In this document: piece by piece, positions 35,214 to 45,004 of the stretch
How the letters are laid out: each line of letters begins with the position of its first letter
Position numbering within the stretch: position 1 is the stretch's first letter
Assembly: GCF_005871085.1 (NCBI RefSeq)
Contig: NZ_VAUP01000028.1
Coordinates: 186,001-250,000 of the forward strand
Reading direction: 5' to 3'
Origin: Xanthobacter autotrophicus
GTDB lineage: Bacteria; Pseudomonadota; Alphaproteobacteria; Rhizobiales; Xanthobacteraceae
DNA length: 64,000 nt
Made by a program: the position numbers and the translations under genes
The notes under the pieces: model-generated
The model's database searches: none
What the model was told of the DNA's origin: nothing
What the model saw: the letters and a program-made list of their open reading frames with translations, nothing else

Positions 35214-35978
35214 TTGGGACGACATGGGAATGGCGCGGCCCTAATGGGGCGTCGGGCGGTAGGGTGTGCCCTTCTCCTCGCATCAGCTCTGCTTCTGGCC
35301 GTGACCTCGGGCGGTGAGGCGCGCGCGCAATCCCGGGGTGGACTTTTTCCGTTCGCGCCGCAGGGGGCTCCCCGGGCGTCTCCTGGAAACTTCTTCTCGT
35401 TGCTGTTCGGCGGCCTGCGCCCCCATGTGCACGAAACGCCGGAACGGCCGCGTATCGTCATAACGCCGCGTGTGCGCGGCTCGGGGTCCTCCGGTGCAAG
35501 CTGGGGGGCGGGCGTGGCCTATTGCGTGCGCACTTGTGACGGCCGTTACTTCCCGCTCCAGGGCAAGGCGGGGGAGGAGGGTGGCGCGCTCGCCCAGTGC
35601 AACGCCTTCTGCCCGGCGGCGACGATGGCCATCTATACTTCGTCCGACAGCACCAAGGGTATCGACGCGGCCGTTTCCCGTGCCGGGAAGGCCTATTCGG
35701 AACTGCCCAACGCCTTCGTCTATCGCCAGCGCCTGGTGGAGGGCTGCACCTGCACGGAGGGAAGCCGCATTGGCGGTCTGAACCGGATCGACGTGATGAA
35801 CGACCCGACGCTCCGGCGCGGCGACGTGGTGATGACCGAGGAAGGCAGCCGGGTCTTCACTGGCGGCCGCAAGGGGCCGCCCTATCGTGAGGCCGATTTC
35901 GTCGAGCCTGCGCGCTTCCCCGATCTGTCCCGCGACATGCGGGCGCGCCTGTCCGAGCTGGAGATGGCGTCGCGATAG
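35214..35978 (+). CDS. DUF2865 exported protein
   Basis: A 254-residue protein of the DUF2865 family, confined mostly to Hyphomicrobiales. A signal peptide spans about residues 11-38 (VGCALLLASALLLAVTSG, then GEARA|QS). The conserved core is AYCVRTCDGRYFPLQ, then LAQCNAFCPAATMAIYTS and VEGCTCTE, giving several Cys pairs for disulfides. Function is unknown. TTG at 35214 is chosen because GGGAGG lies six bases upstream; ATG at 35244 (MGRRAVGCALLL) is the alternative. Confidence 0.82.
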   Translation: MGRHGNGAALMGRRAVGCALLLASALLLAVTSGGEARAQSRGGLFPFAPQGAPRASPGNFFSLLFGGLRPHVHETPERPRIVITPRVRGSGSSGASWGAGVAYCVRTCDGRYFPLQGKAGEEGGALAQCNAFCPAATMAIYTSSDSTKGIDAAVSRAGKAYSELPNAFVYRQRLVEGCTCTEGSRIGGLNRIDVMNDPTLRRGDVVMTEEGSRVFTGGRKGPPYREADFVEPARFPDLSRDMRARLSELEMASR

Positions 35979-36093
35979 AGCGCCATGCGCCGGCTTCGCA
36001 GCCATGCTCCGCCTTTGCGGCGAGGTGGACTCTCACGCGGGCCGCTCTTCCGAGGCTGGCCGTCTTCAACCTTGGTTGGAACAGTGCGGGCGG

Positions 36094-37407
36094 TCAGCCG
36101 GCGACGGCGCGGCCTCGCTTCGAGGCGCTGCGCTTGGCCGCCGCGACTTCGGTGGCGGAAGTGTCGGGCGCCAACTCGGCGTCGTGCGAGGCGTCGTCGT
36201 CCGGGAGCGTTTCCTGATCCAGCAGGGTGCGGATTCGCGCGGCCAGTTCCCCCGTCGCGTCTTCGGCCACCAGCTTGCGCACTGACGAGCCGGACCCTTC
36301 CAGCTTGGCAGTCAGGGCCGCGAGCTTGGCCGCCACCTCCGTGACGCCATCGCGCAGGGCATTGAGCCCCTCGGGCGAGAGCGTCGGCGCGGCTTCGACT
36401 TCCGTTTGGATGCCGGCATCGCGGGATGTGCGCTGGATCGCCTCTTCCATCAGCGCATGGTCGGCCTTGAGCATGTGCAACGTGTCGGCGAGGCGGCGGT
36501 TTTCCACCTCGGCGGCGACAAATTCGCTGGCGCGGCGCTGCTCGAAGGCGTGGACGACGGCGCGGTTGGCGTCGAGGTCGCGCTCGGCGATGGCGAGCAG
36601 CCCAGCCAGCCGGTCGCGCTCCGCCTCCAGCGTGGCGACGGCCTCGCGCCGGGCGTCGCTTTCTGTAGCCTTGAGGGCGAGTGCCGCCTGGACCTCCGCC
36701 AGGTCGGTGGAGAGGCTGGTCGCGGCTTCCGCCGCCACAGACTTGGCCCCGATGGCGGCCGTGCGTTCGGCTTCCAGCGCCACGGCGGTCTCTTCCAGCC
36801 GGCGCGTGGTGTCGGCGAGGCGGCTGCGCAGGTCGGTCGTCTCCTGCTCCAGCACGGTGATGCGCTCGCGCTCAGTCACCAGCGTGGCCTCGCGGGTCGC
36901 CAGGGTCGCGGCCAGGGCCTGCGCGTCGCTCTCAAGGGTCCGGTGGGTCGCCTCCAGGGCCGCGAGCGCCGAGGTCCGCGCGGCAAGCTCCTCCTCCAGC
37001 CGGGCGACCGTCGCGGTGCGGTCGGCCAGCTGGTCCTGGATCTCGCCCAGCAGCACGTCGCGTTCGGCGCCGGTGGCCGTGGCGAGATGGTACTGGGCTT
37101 GAAGCGCCTTCAGCTCGGTCTCAAGCGCGAAAGTACGCTGGCGCTGGGTCTCGAGGGTGGCGGCATGCGCGGTGATGGTTTCGCGCATGGCATCGGTCTG
37201 GAGTTCCAGCCGGCGTTGGTTGAGGGCGAAGAAGGCGCGCTGCTGGTCCTTGTCGGCCTGCACCTCGAAGATCGAGATGGGCACGGCGGCTTCCACTCGC
37301 TTGGTGGTGAGCCGGACCGCCCGGTGCCAGACCGCCGGCAGCACGAGCAGAGCTATGAGCGTCGCAATCAGCACGCCCAAGGTGAAATACATGATCTGCT
37401 CGATCAC
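36094..37407 (-). CDS. Membrane-anchored coiled-coil protein
   Basis: A 437-residue protein with one N-terminal transmembrane helix (MYFTLGVLIATLIALLVLPAVW, residues 6-27). A short conserved stretch AVRLTTKRVEAAVPISIFEVQADKDQQRAFFA follows, then a long coiled coil at about 65-325, full of Glu, Ala, Leu, Arg and Thr heptads. The C terminus is acidic and then basic (KRSASKRGRAVAG). Similar proteins with the start MIEQ-MYF are widespread in Hyphomicrobiales without a known role; a link to envelope or septum structure is possible. Translation starts at GTG 37407. Confidence 0.8.
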   Translation of the reverse strand: MIEQIMYFTLGVLIATLIALLVLPAVWHRAVRLTTKRVEAAVPISIFEVQADKDQQRAFFALNQRRLELQTDAMRETITAHAATLETQRQRTFALETELKALQAQYHLATATGAERDVLLGEIQDQLADRTATVARLEEELAARTSALAALEATHRTLESDAQALAATLATREATLVTERERITVLEQETTDLRSRLADTTRRLEETAVALEAERTAAIGAKSVAAEAATSLSTDLAEVQAALALKATESDARREAVATLEAERDRLAGLLAIAERDLDANRAVVHAFEQRRASEFVAAEVENRRLADTLHMLKADHALMEEAIQRTSRDAGIQTEVEAAPTLSPEGLNALRDGVTEVAAKLAALTAKLEGSGSSVRKLVAEDATGELAARIRTLLDQETLPDDDASHDAELAPDTSATEVAAAKRSASKRGRAVAG

Positions 37408-37652
37408 GCGCGCACTCGCCCTTCCCCTGGAGCCGGCCCGGCGAACCCGTTTCGCTGTCGCGAGTGGGAGGGGCCGTCACACGCCTCGTCTGCCGTTCCG
37501 TCGGGCGGGCGGTAGTGGAATGCGTCCACAGCGCGCCGTCCTGGAACCTGTGTTCATTCATGCCACGACGCGCCGCAGCGTGCCAGCGGCGACGCACCCC
37601 TTTCATTCCGGAACGTCGACGGCGTGCGCTCGCCGCTCCGAACCGGAAGCCC

Positions 37653-38300
37653 TCAGAAGGGGTTCCAGGTGGGGTTGGGGGTGAACTTCAGGTAGCCGAG
37701 GTTGGCGCCGAGGCGCACGCCCACGCCTGAGCGGATCGGAACCACCACGATGCCGTCGGCCCCCAGTGCGGTCATGCCGAAGCCCGCCACCACATAGGCC
37801 GAGCCGGAGATGCCCCCGAAGCGGCGGAAGATGTCGTCCACGCTCCGCAGGTTATAGACAAGCACCATGGTGCGGGCGCCGTCGCCGCCGAAGTCCCAGC
37901 CCACCGAGGGACCCTGCCAGTAGACCTTCAGATCACCGGCATTGCGGGTATAGAGCACGCCCTCGCCATAGCGCAGGCCGCCGACGAAGGCGCCGGAGCC
38001 TTCCTGGCCGAGGATGTAGCCGTTGGGCTGGCCCCACTGACCCACCGCCTTCTCGATGCTGAGCGCCAGCCCGCGCGAGACGCTGCCGAAGAAGGAGTGG
38101 CCCTTGCTGACCAGTTCGTTGGTGGAATAGGTCTGCGGCGTCGGCCCCTGGCCCTGGGCGCTCGCGGGCACCGCGGCTCCGAGCGCGGCGAGGGCGACCA
38201 CGAGGCCGCCGAGATGGCGCGTGACCTGACGCCCCATCTGGCGCCGCAGCGTCTGCGGCAGGGCGCGGGCGGTCGTGAGGAAGCTCGAAGAGAAGCGCAT
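37653..38300 (-). CDS. eipA: EipA-type envelope integrity protein (DUF1134)
   Basis: A 215-residue periplasmic protein of the DUF1134 family. In Brucella the homologue EipA is required for envelope integrity. A signal peptide ends at about residue 50 (GGLVVALAALGAAVPASA|QG). The DUF1134 core has LSIEKAVGQWGQPNGYILGQEGSGAFVGGLRYGEG, then VGWDFGGDG and DIFRRFGG. The start at 38300 (MRFSSSFLTT) is preferred. Its neighbour cysQ is on the same strand 203 bases upstream. Confidence 0.9.
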   Translation of the reverse strand: MRFSSSFLTTARALPQTLRRQMGRQVTRHLGGLVVALAALGAAVPASAQGQGPTPQTYSTNELVSKGHSFFGSVSRGLALSIEKAVGQWGQPNGYILGQEGSGAFVGGLRYGEGVLYTRNAGDLKVYWQGPSVGWDFGGDGARTMVLVYNLRSVDDIFRRFGGISGSAYVVAGFGMTALGADGIVVVPIRSGVGVRLGANLGYLKFTPNPTWNPF

Positions 38301-38503
38301 GGGGGATCTCGCAGTGGGCTTCGATGATGGGGGCCGCTTCAACTGGGGCAACGTCAACCGGCTCGGTGTCACCTTGAGTGTCTATGGCGACCGCCCGAAT
38401 CGCTCAAATTATGGCGAGGAGTATGACGCGGGAACGTCGGTCGCGCGTCGACAGTCGGGCGTTACCTGAAAATCACCATGCGGGATCCGGAATTATCGGT
38501 GGG

Positions 38504-39346
38504 TTAATCCGCCGATCCCGTGTCTTGCGGTCCGCCGGCGCCCCAGGCGACGAAGCCGTTGACCGTGTAGCCGATCTCGGAGTGACCATAGGTCAGGGGG
38601 CGACCGTCCGGCCGGGTGACGCTGCCGCCCGCCGCTGTGACGAGGGCGTGTCCGGCCGCGCTGTCCCATTCCATCACCGGCCCGAGGCGGGGATAGAAAT
38701 CCGCCTTGCCCTCGGCAATGAGGCCGAACTTCAGAGCCGATCCCGCCGGAATGCGCTCGGCCACCTGGTGGCGGGCGATGAGGGCGTCGGTGGCGGGATC
38801 ACCGTGGGAGCGGCTTTCGGCGACCACGAGGGGGCCGTCCGGCACTTTCCGGCAGGCGATGGGGGTCCAGTCCTGCGCGTTGACGCGGTCGCCAGGTGCG
38901 CGGATGGCCCGGAACGCAGAGCCCGGCCGCCCGGCGAACAGCAAGGCGCGGGCCGGCGCATAGACCACGCCGAGCACCGGGGCGCCGTCCTCCACCACCG
39001 CGATATTCACGGTGTACTCGCCATTGCCGGAGATGAACTCGCGGGTGCCGTCGAGGGGATCGACCAGCACGAAGCGGTTGCCGCAGATGACCTCGGCGCC
39101 GGCCGCTGTGGCCTCCTCCGCCACCACCGGCACGCCGGGCATGAGGCGGGTAAGGGCAGCGAAGATGATGGCTTCAGCCGCGTGATCCGCCTCCGTGACC
39201 GGGCTCCGGTCGGATTTCTGCCGATGGGTGATGCCTTCGGCCTCGATGCGGCGGATGACGACACCGGCCGCCAGCGCCACCTCCGCAAGGCACGCCAGCA
39301 TGGCGGCATCAGTGGGGGCGGGCGCGCGGGGCACGGGCAAGATCAT
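38504..39346 (-). CDS. cysQ: 3'(2'),5'-bisphosphate nucleotidase
   Basis: A 280-residue Mg-dependent phosphatase of the inositol monophosphatase superfamily that recycles PAP formed in sulfate assimilation. Metal-site motifs are VVAEEA (Glu77, Glu78), VDPLDGTREF (Asp96, Asp99) and the C-terminal EWDSAAGHALVTAAGG. The CysQ type is favoured over inositol phosphatase by the DPLDGTREFI and the KSDRSPVTEADHAAE openings. Length is normal. Confidence 0.93.
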   Translation of the reverse strand: MILPVPRAPAPTDAAMLACLAEVALAAGVVIRRIEAEGITHRQKSDRSPVTEADHAAEAIIFAALTRLMPGVPVVAEEATAAGAEVICGNRFVLVDPLDGTREFISGNGEYTVNIAVVEDGAPVLGVVYAPARALLFAGRPGSAFRAIRAPGDRVNAQDWTPIACRKVPDGPLVVAESRSHGDPATDALIARHQVAERIPAGSALKFGLIAEGKADFYPRLGPVMEWDSAAGHALVTAAGGSVTRPDGRPLTYGHSEIGYTVNGFVAWGAGGPQDTGSAD

Positions 39347-39440
39347 GGCGGGGGGCTTTTTCGAGATTCGAGGACGCAGTCTCTAGCCCTGCGCGCTGTC
39401 CGTGTCGATGAAAGGCTTGAATCATTGTTGGTGCGGTGCG

Positions 39441-39486
39441 GCAAGCTGGCGGCAAGCTGGCGGCAGGTCGGCGGGCAGGTCGGCGG
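39441..39486. repeat. Short tandem repeats upstream of chpT
   Basis: Two identical 11-base units (GCAAGCTGGCG) are followed by two identical 12-base units (GCAGGTCGGCGG). They lie 115-160 bases before chpT. Confidence 0.75.
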
Positions 39487-39601
39487 CGCTTGTGGCGCCG
39501 TGTGCCGGCGGTGTAACTGGACCGACTTTGATCCAGACGGATTCGGGCGCGGTCCGGCGGAGCCGCATTGAGCCGCCCGCCGTCGCCGTCCGGGAGACGC
39601 C

Positions 39602-40282
39602 ATGTCCACCGAAAAGCCCGCAACCGAAAAGCCCGCCGCCCCCGCCGTGACGCTGGCCGTTTCCGCGCTCGATCTCGGGGCGCTGTTGTGCTCGCGGGTG
39701 TGCCACGACGTGATCAGCCCGGTGGGCGCCATCGTCAACGGCCTCGAGGTGCTGGAGGATGAGGATGCCGCGGACATGCGCGATGTCGCCCTCGACCTCA
39801 TTGCCAAGAGCGCGCGGCAGGCGTCCGCCCGGCTCCAGTTCACCCGCCTTGCCTTCGGAGCGGCCGGTTCCGCCGGGGCGCGGCTTGATCTCGGCGACGC
39901 GGAGCAGGTGGTGCGTCCCGTGATCGAGGACGGCCGCACCCGGGTGGAATGGTCCCTGCCGCGGGAGCTGCTGCCCAAGAATCGCGTCAAGCTGTTGCTC
40001 AATCTGGTGCTGCTGGCCGGTACCACCATTCCGCGCGGCGGCGTCATCCGCATCTCGGCGGCGGGGGAGGGCGATGCCACCGGCTTCGTGCTGGCCTCCA
40101 CCGGCGAGAAGGCGCGTATTCCGGAGGGGCTCCAGGCTCTGGTGGACGGCACCGCCCCCGAGGGCGGGCTCGATGCCCATTCGGTGCAGCCCTTTTATGC
40201 CGGCATGCTGGCCCGCGATTGCGCCATCGCCATCCGCTTCGTCCAGGAGGGCGACACGGTGACCATCTCCACGCCCGGCTGA
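39602..40282 (+). CDS. chpT: Histidine phosphotransferase ChpT
   Basis: A 226-residue homodimeric phosphotransferase that carries phosphate from the hybrid kinase CckA to CtrA and CpdR. The phosphorylated His is His35 in CSRVCHDVISPVGAIVNGLEVL, the HDxxxP motif of ChpT. The second half is a degenerate HATPase-like domain without ATP-binding boxes (LLPKNRVKLLLNLVLLAGTTIPRGGVI), as expected. The first 20 residues are a variable tail. It converges with ctrA, its phosphorelay target, over a shared terminator. Confidence 0.95.
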   Translation: MSTEKPATEKPAAPAVTLAVSALDLGALLCSRVCHDVISPVGAIVNGLEVLEDEDAADMRDVALDLIAKSARQASARLQFTRLAFGAAGSAGARLDLGDAEQVVRPVIEDGRTRVEWSLPRELLPKNRVKLLLNLVLLAGTTIPRGGVIRISAAGEGDATGFVLASTGEKARIPEGLQALVDGTAPEGGLDAHSVQPFYAGMLARDCAIAIRFVQEGDTVTISTPG

Positions 40283-40360
40283 CCGGGGCGCTGTGGACGT
40301 CAGGCCTTGTTCTGCGAGGCGGGAGGTTTTTTCCCGCTCGCGGCACGGGCCCACAAAAGA

Positions 40361-40390
40361 AAAAGCCCCGCGATGCGGGGCTTCTTTATT
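40361..40390. terminator. Bidirectional terminator between chpT and ctrA
   Basis: AAAAGCCCCGC-GAT-GCGGGGCTTCTTTATT: 9-bp stem with A-rich and T-rich flanks on the two sides, able to end both convergent transcripts. Confidence 0.88.
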
Positions 40391-40408
40391 GGCGGCGAGG
40401 AAAAGGGG

Positions 40409-41110
<702 letters not shown>

Positions 41111-41135
41111 GGCTATCCCTTTCCTCGCAACTACC

Positions 41136-41290
41136 CAGAAGTCAGGGCTGCCGACTTCTGTTGCTCGGCCATCGGGGTGATTCGCGTTACGTGTGTAGAA
41201 TCGTTAACAGATCTCGATTCTCTTCCACAAGAGTCTGTCGAAAAAACTTTGTGCACGAGAGTCAAGACTGACTCTTCATCAAGCACTTAA
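41136..41290 (-). promoter_or_regulatory. ctrA control region with six GANTC sites
   Basis: CcrM methylation motifs GANTC occur at 41179, 41198, 41216, 41231, 41259 and 41270, six in 96 bases. TTAA CtrA half-sites are at 41204 and 41287. An 8-bp perfect dyad (CAGAAGTC-N9-GACTTCTG, 41136-41160) lies in the presumed leader. In Caulobacter the ctrA P1 promoter is controlled by methylation of a GANTC site, so a similar switch is likely. The rest of the 468-base spacer to 41578 shows another TTAA at 41403 and no other feature. Confidence 0.75.
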
Positions 41291-41578
41291 GGTCTTTTCC
41301 ACAAGCCCCCGGTCACGTGCGCGGCCATCCCTTCCGCCCGAGCCTTGGGCGGTGCCCGGGTGACGCACGCAAAGGCGCTTCACCCGAACCGTAGCGTCAT
41401 CATTAATGAAGGCGGTAAACGATTGGTTGCCGTGGCGTCCGCGAACGCGATTTTCATCCCATTGCCGCGTTCGAGGTAAGGAATGGGCAACCAGCACGCG
41501 ACATTCTCTGAACCCGGAAGCTCCGAGCGCACACGGGCGTGCGGGGCGCGTCACCGTATGCGTACCGGAGTAGTGGCG

Positions 41579-41974
41579 ATGAAGTCGCGTGACCCCCTGA
41601 TCCGTGCAAAGCGATTCCAGATCGACGATGCACGCCGCCGCCTCGGCCAGATCGACACCATGATCGCCGAGTTCGAGCGCATGGCCCATGATCTCGATCG
41701 CGACATCACCGCGGAGGAGGAGCGCTCCGGCATCTCTGATCCCAGGCATTTCGCCTATCCGCCGCTGGCGCTTGCCGCGCGCAACCGGCGCGACAACCTC
41801 CAGCGGTCGGCGCAGGATCTGAAAGTCCAGCAGGAGGCGGCCAGGGCGACCCTCGCCGATGCGGAGGCCGATCTTGCCCTGGTGGAGGCGGCCGGCGAGA
41901 TGGACCGCGCAGGGCGCGTCGAGGTGCCGGGCCGGCGTCCGCCACTGCGCCCCGGCGAGACCGCCCGTCATTGA
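41579..41974 (+). CDS. fliJ: FliJ-like flagellar export protein
   Basis: A 131-residue, nearly all-helical coiled-coil protein (RFQIDDARRRLGQIDTMIAEFERMAHDLDRDI ... AARNRRDNLQRSAQDLKVQQ). It matches the short FliJ-type proteins found beside ctrA in Hyphomicrobiales. FliJ is the central stalk of the flagellar type III export ATPase. The ATG at 41579 follows GGAG by eight bases and begins MKSRDPLIRAKRF; earlier in-frame Mets have no ribosome site. Divergence from ctrA fits the control of flagellar genes by CtrA. No other flagellar gene is in the window. Confidence 0.78.
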   Translation: MKSRDPLIRAKRFQIDDARRRLGQIDTMIAEFERMAHDLDRDITAEEERSGISDPRHFAYPPLALAARNRRDNLQRSAQDLKVQQEAARATLADAEADLALVEAAGEMDRAGRVEVPGRRPPLRPGETARH

Positions 41975-42158
41975 CGCCCGCCGCCTTGAGCGGGGCGGGA
42001 GGGACAAAAGGGCGGGCAGAAGGTAGACTGGTAGCTGATGCTGCGGTGCAGCGCGCTTTTTTGCGCGCGGTATGCGTGTGCTGTGCCATTCAAGGCTTCC
42101 ATTCCGCAGTGCCGCTCCGGTAGCTTCTGCGCGGTCCCCCACCGAGCACGAGTGTTCC

Positions 42159-42698
42159 GTGACCTCCCACCGCAAGGTCCATGCCCTCGTCGATCGCGTC
42201 GCCGCCGGCGACCTCCACGCCTTCGAGGAGCTCTACCGCCTGACGAGCCCGAAGCTGTACGGGCTCGTACTCCGCCTGCTCCGGCGACCGGAGCTGGCCG
42301 GCGAAGCATTGCGGCAGGCCTACAGGCGCATCCGGGCCGAGGCCCACACCCTGCGCCCGCAGGAAGATCCGGTCTGCTGGATGGCGGCCGTGGCCCGCTC
42401 CTGCGCCCTCGACATGGCTTGGAAGCGGCCGGTGGGCGATGCCTTCGAGCCGTTCGACGCCGCCCAGAGGGGCGAGGACCCGCTGGCCTCCGAACGCCGG
42501 AGCCCGGCGCTGATTCGGCTGCTCTCCTGTCTCGGCAAGCTGCCGGAGGAGCGTCGGCGCATGCTGTTGCTCGCCTTCTACGACGGCTGGAATCGCGAGG
42601 CCCTGTCCATCTATTTCGACGCGCCGGTGGCCGCCATCGGGGCCTGGATGGCGCGCAGCGTGGCCCAGATCGGCGAGTGCATGGGGCGACGCTCATGA
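42159..42698 (+). CDS. ECF-type RNA polymerase sigma factor
   Basis: A 179-residue sigma-70-family ECF factor. Region 2 runs through VAAGDLHAFEELYRLTSPKLYGLVLRLL to WMAAVARSCALDMAW; region 4 is LPEERRRMLLLAFYDGWNREALSIYFDAPVAAIGAWMARSV with the helix-turn-helix. Region 2.2 (EALRQAYRRI) is more divergent than usual. GTG at 42159 matches the usual N terminus, though the frame is open to an ATG at 42072. Its stop overlaps the start of the anti-sigma gene (ATGA), so the two are translated together and form a sigma/anti-sigma pair. Confidence 0.88.
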   Translation: MTSHRKVHALVDRVAAGDLHAFEELYRLTSPKLYGLVLRLLRRPELAGEALRQAYRRIRAEAHTLRPQEDPVCWMAAVARSCALDMAWKRPVGDAFEPFDAAQRGEDPLASERRSPALIRLLSCLGKLPEERRRMLLLAFYDGWNREALSIYFDAPVAAIGAWMARSVAQIGECMGRRS

Positions 42699-44893
42699 CG
42701 GCGCCGGTCCCCGCGGCGCACCTGACCGAGGCCGACCGCACCCTGGCGGCGGAATATGTGCTCGGCACCCTCGATGCGGAGGAGCGGCGCAGCGTGCGCG
42801 CGCGGATCGCTGCCGATCCACATTTCGCGGGGCTGGTGCGGCTGTGGGAGCGTCGCCTGTCGCCCTTGCATGAACTCGCCGTTCCGGTGACGCCGCCCCC
42901 CTCGATCTGGCGGGTCATCGTGGCCGATATCAAGGCTGCGCCGGCAGCCGCGTCGCCCAAGGCGCTCCGCAAGGTTCCACCTTCGTCCGAGCCCGCGCCG
43001 CGGCCGATGGCGGGAGAGGCCCGCCCCGGCCGTACCCCCGCGCCCCGCGCCCAAGGGCCGGTGGCTGCCGTCCGCCGGATGCTCGGCCTGGCTTTTCCGG
43101 GACGCGCGACGGGGCAGGGGATCTGGCGTCCGAAGCGGCCCGCCCCGCCGCTTCCTCCGGCCGCGCCACCGGTGCCGGTCGCGCTTCGGCTGCCTGGGGG
43201 GCGGACCCTCGGCGGCGCCATTCAGGATGCGGTCGCAGCCGGCCTCCTGCCGCCGGCGCCTCCCTTGCCGGCCCCCCCCTTGCCGGAGCCGTCGCCCCAG
43301 ACGGCCACGCCGGAACGGGTCGAACGGTTGCCGCCCCCACTCAAGCTGGCGCCACCGGAGCCCCCCGCGCCGCCGCGCCCGCGCCCGGTTCCCGAGCCCC
43401 TGACGCCGCCCCCGGCCTTCATCTTCCTGGAACCCGATCCGCCACCCGTCGCCGAAGATCCCCAGACCACGGGCGGGGCGGAACTTGCCATGCCGGCGCC
43501 ACCATCGACGGACGTGCCGGCACCGCCGACCTTCACGTTCCTCGATCCTGCCGTCGACGTCCCAGCAACCGCCGCGACCACGGCCGGCGCGGATCCGTCT
43601 GCGCCTGCGCTGTCGGTGCCGCCCCCCACCTTCGCCTTCATCGAAGCAGAGGCGCCGCCCGCCGGTGATGCACCCGCGCCGCCCGCCGAGGCAGGGCAGG
43701 ACGCGCCCGCATCACCACCAAACGAGGTGCTGCCCGCGTTCGCGCCGTCCAGCGGCACAGGATTCCCCGCGCCGGGCGCCGATGCCCAGGGTGTGTCCCA
43801 TCCTTCGCCCGAACCGGCTGAGCCGGTTCCGGATGCCGCTGCGCCGGCCATGACGGGGCGGCCGCAGGACCTGGCGGAGGAAGCCCCTGCCATCGCTGCC
43901 GAGGGTGGTGCCGATCCGCAGGTTTCCGTGCAGGTTTCCGTGGACGTGCCATCGGCCGTTGCATCCGATCGTCTCCAAGACCCCGCCAGCCTTCCAACCC
44001 CGCCCGCGCCGGCCGAGATGGCAGATGCGACGGTGGCTGCGGTGCCCCAGCTCCAGGTCGTCTCCCAATTCGCGTCCGAGGCCGTCTCAGAAATCATCTC
44101 CCAAGCCGTGCCCCACGCCGTTGGTCCGGAGGCGGCTGCTTCGCCCGCCCCGTCGTCCGATGCGCGATCCGGCCCGGTCCCGGCAGCGGACGCTCCAGCA
44201 GCGGGGGCGGATGCCGCTCCGGCTGCGCCGTCCCCGGCCGGGCTTGCGACCCTCCAGCCCACGCCGGTCGAGCCGGTCTCCGCCGAGCCGCCCTCCGCCG
44301 ATCCGGCGGCCGGCGCCAAGGGGGAGGAGGCGCCGCCCCTGCCAGGCTGGGCGGCGGTGGTCGCTTCCGGCGTGGTTTCGGCCCTGCCAGACCCCGCCGC
44401 AGGCGGCGACGACCCTGTCGGGGCCGATGTCGGGCTGCTGAAACGGCGGCGCGGCGTCTTTCCATGGCGCGCGGCGACACTGACGCTGTTGGCGCTCCTT
44501 GCGAGCGTCGCGGCCTTCGCCGCCTATCGCGAATGGTTCTGGCCAAGGGATGGCCAATGGGTGGGCGTGCTGCAGAGCGAGCCCTTACCTGCCATCGCCA
44601 TCCGTCTCGATCCGGACAGCGGCGTGATCTTCGTCCGCAGCTTTGCGCCGGCCCCTCCGGAAGGCGAGATCTATCGGCTGTGGCTGCTGGTGCCTGGAAG
44701 GCCGGCGCTGCTGCTCGGCGCGTTCACCGCCGGTGTCTCCGGTCGCGCGCCGGCACTGGCAGGGCTTGGCAGGAGCCGGCTCGGGTCGGCCGAAGTGGTG
44801 GTGACGCAGGAACCGAAGCTGGGGGCTGCCGCTGCCGCTGAGGGTGACCCTCCGGGCAAGGTGGTCTATCGCGGACGCCTCGCGCCGGAGTGA
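42695..44893 (+). CDS. RskA-type anti-sigma factor with 500-aa linker
   Basis: A 732-residue single-pass membrane protein. Residues 8-82 are the cytoplasmic sigma-binding zinc-less ZAS-like domain (LTEADRTLAAEYVLGTLDAEERRSV, HFAGLVRLWERRLSPL). Residues 591-610 are the membrane helix. Residues 620-730 are the periplasmic RskA domain (LRPD-like RLDPDSGVIFVRSFAPAPPEGEIYRLWLL). Between them lie about 500 residues rich in Pro, Ala, Glu and Asp, with three copies of PPxFxF(L/I)(E/D) at about 240, 278 and 311. Usual members have about 230-260 residues, so the linker is the oddity. It should sequester the upstream sigma factor. Confidence 0.88.
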   Translation: MTAPVPAAHLTEADRTLAAEYVLGTLDAEERRSVRARIAADPHFAGLVRLWERRLSPLHELAVPVTPPPSIWRVIVADIKAAPAAASPKALRKVPPSSEPAPRPMAGEARPGRTPAPRAQGPVAAVRRMLGLAFPGRATGQGIWRPKRPAPPLPPAAPPVPVALRLPGGRTLGGAIQDAVAAGLLPPAPPLPAPPLPEPSPQTATPERVERLPPPLKLAPPEPPAPPRPRPVPEPLTPPPAFIFLEPDPPPVAEDPQTTGGAELAMPAPPSTDVPAPPTFTFLDPAVDVPATAATTAGADPSAPALSVPPPTFAFIEAEAPPAGDAPAPPAEAGQDAPASPPNEVLPAFAPSSGTGFPAPGADAQGVSHPSPEPAEPVPDAAAPAMTGRPQDLAEEAPAIAAEGGADPQVSVQVSVDVPSAVASDRLQDPASLPTPPAPAEMADATVAAVPQLQVVSQFASEAVSEIISQAVPHAVGPEAAASPAPSSDARSGPVPAADAPAAGADAAPAAPSPAGLATLQPTPVEPVSAEPPSADPAAGAKGEEAPPLPGWAAVVASGVVSALPDPAAGGDDPVGADVGLLKRRRGVFPWRAATLTLLALLASVAAFAAYREWFWPRDGQWVGVLQSEPLPAIAIRLDPDSGVIFVRSFAPAPPEGEIYRLWLLVPGRPALLLGAFTAGVSGRAPALAGLGRSRLGSAEVVVTQEPKLGAAAAAEGDPPGKVVYRGRLAPE

Positions 44894-45004
44894 ACGCCGG
44901 GAGCCGGATCCGATTGGATTGCAGCAATCCGATCAGCGAAAGTGCTTATGATTTTCTAGATTTGGCGCCGGGTACATTCGGCCGCCGTCCATTCGAGGAA
45001 CGTC

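Noticed and set aside
44087-44557. Frames on the - strand inside the anti-sigma linker
   Set aside because: The Pro/Ala-rich repeats open several frames at once; none has a ribosome site or a family motif.
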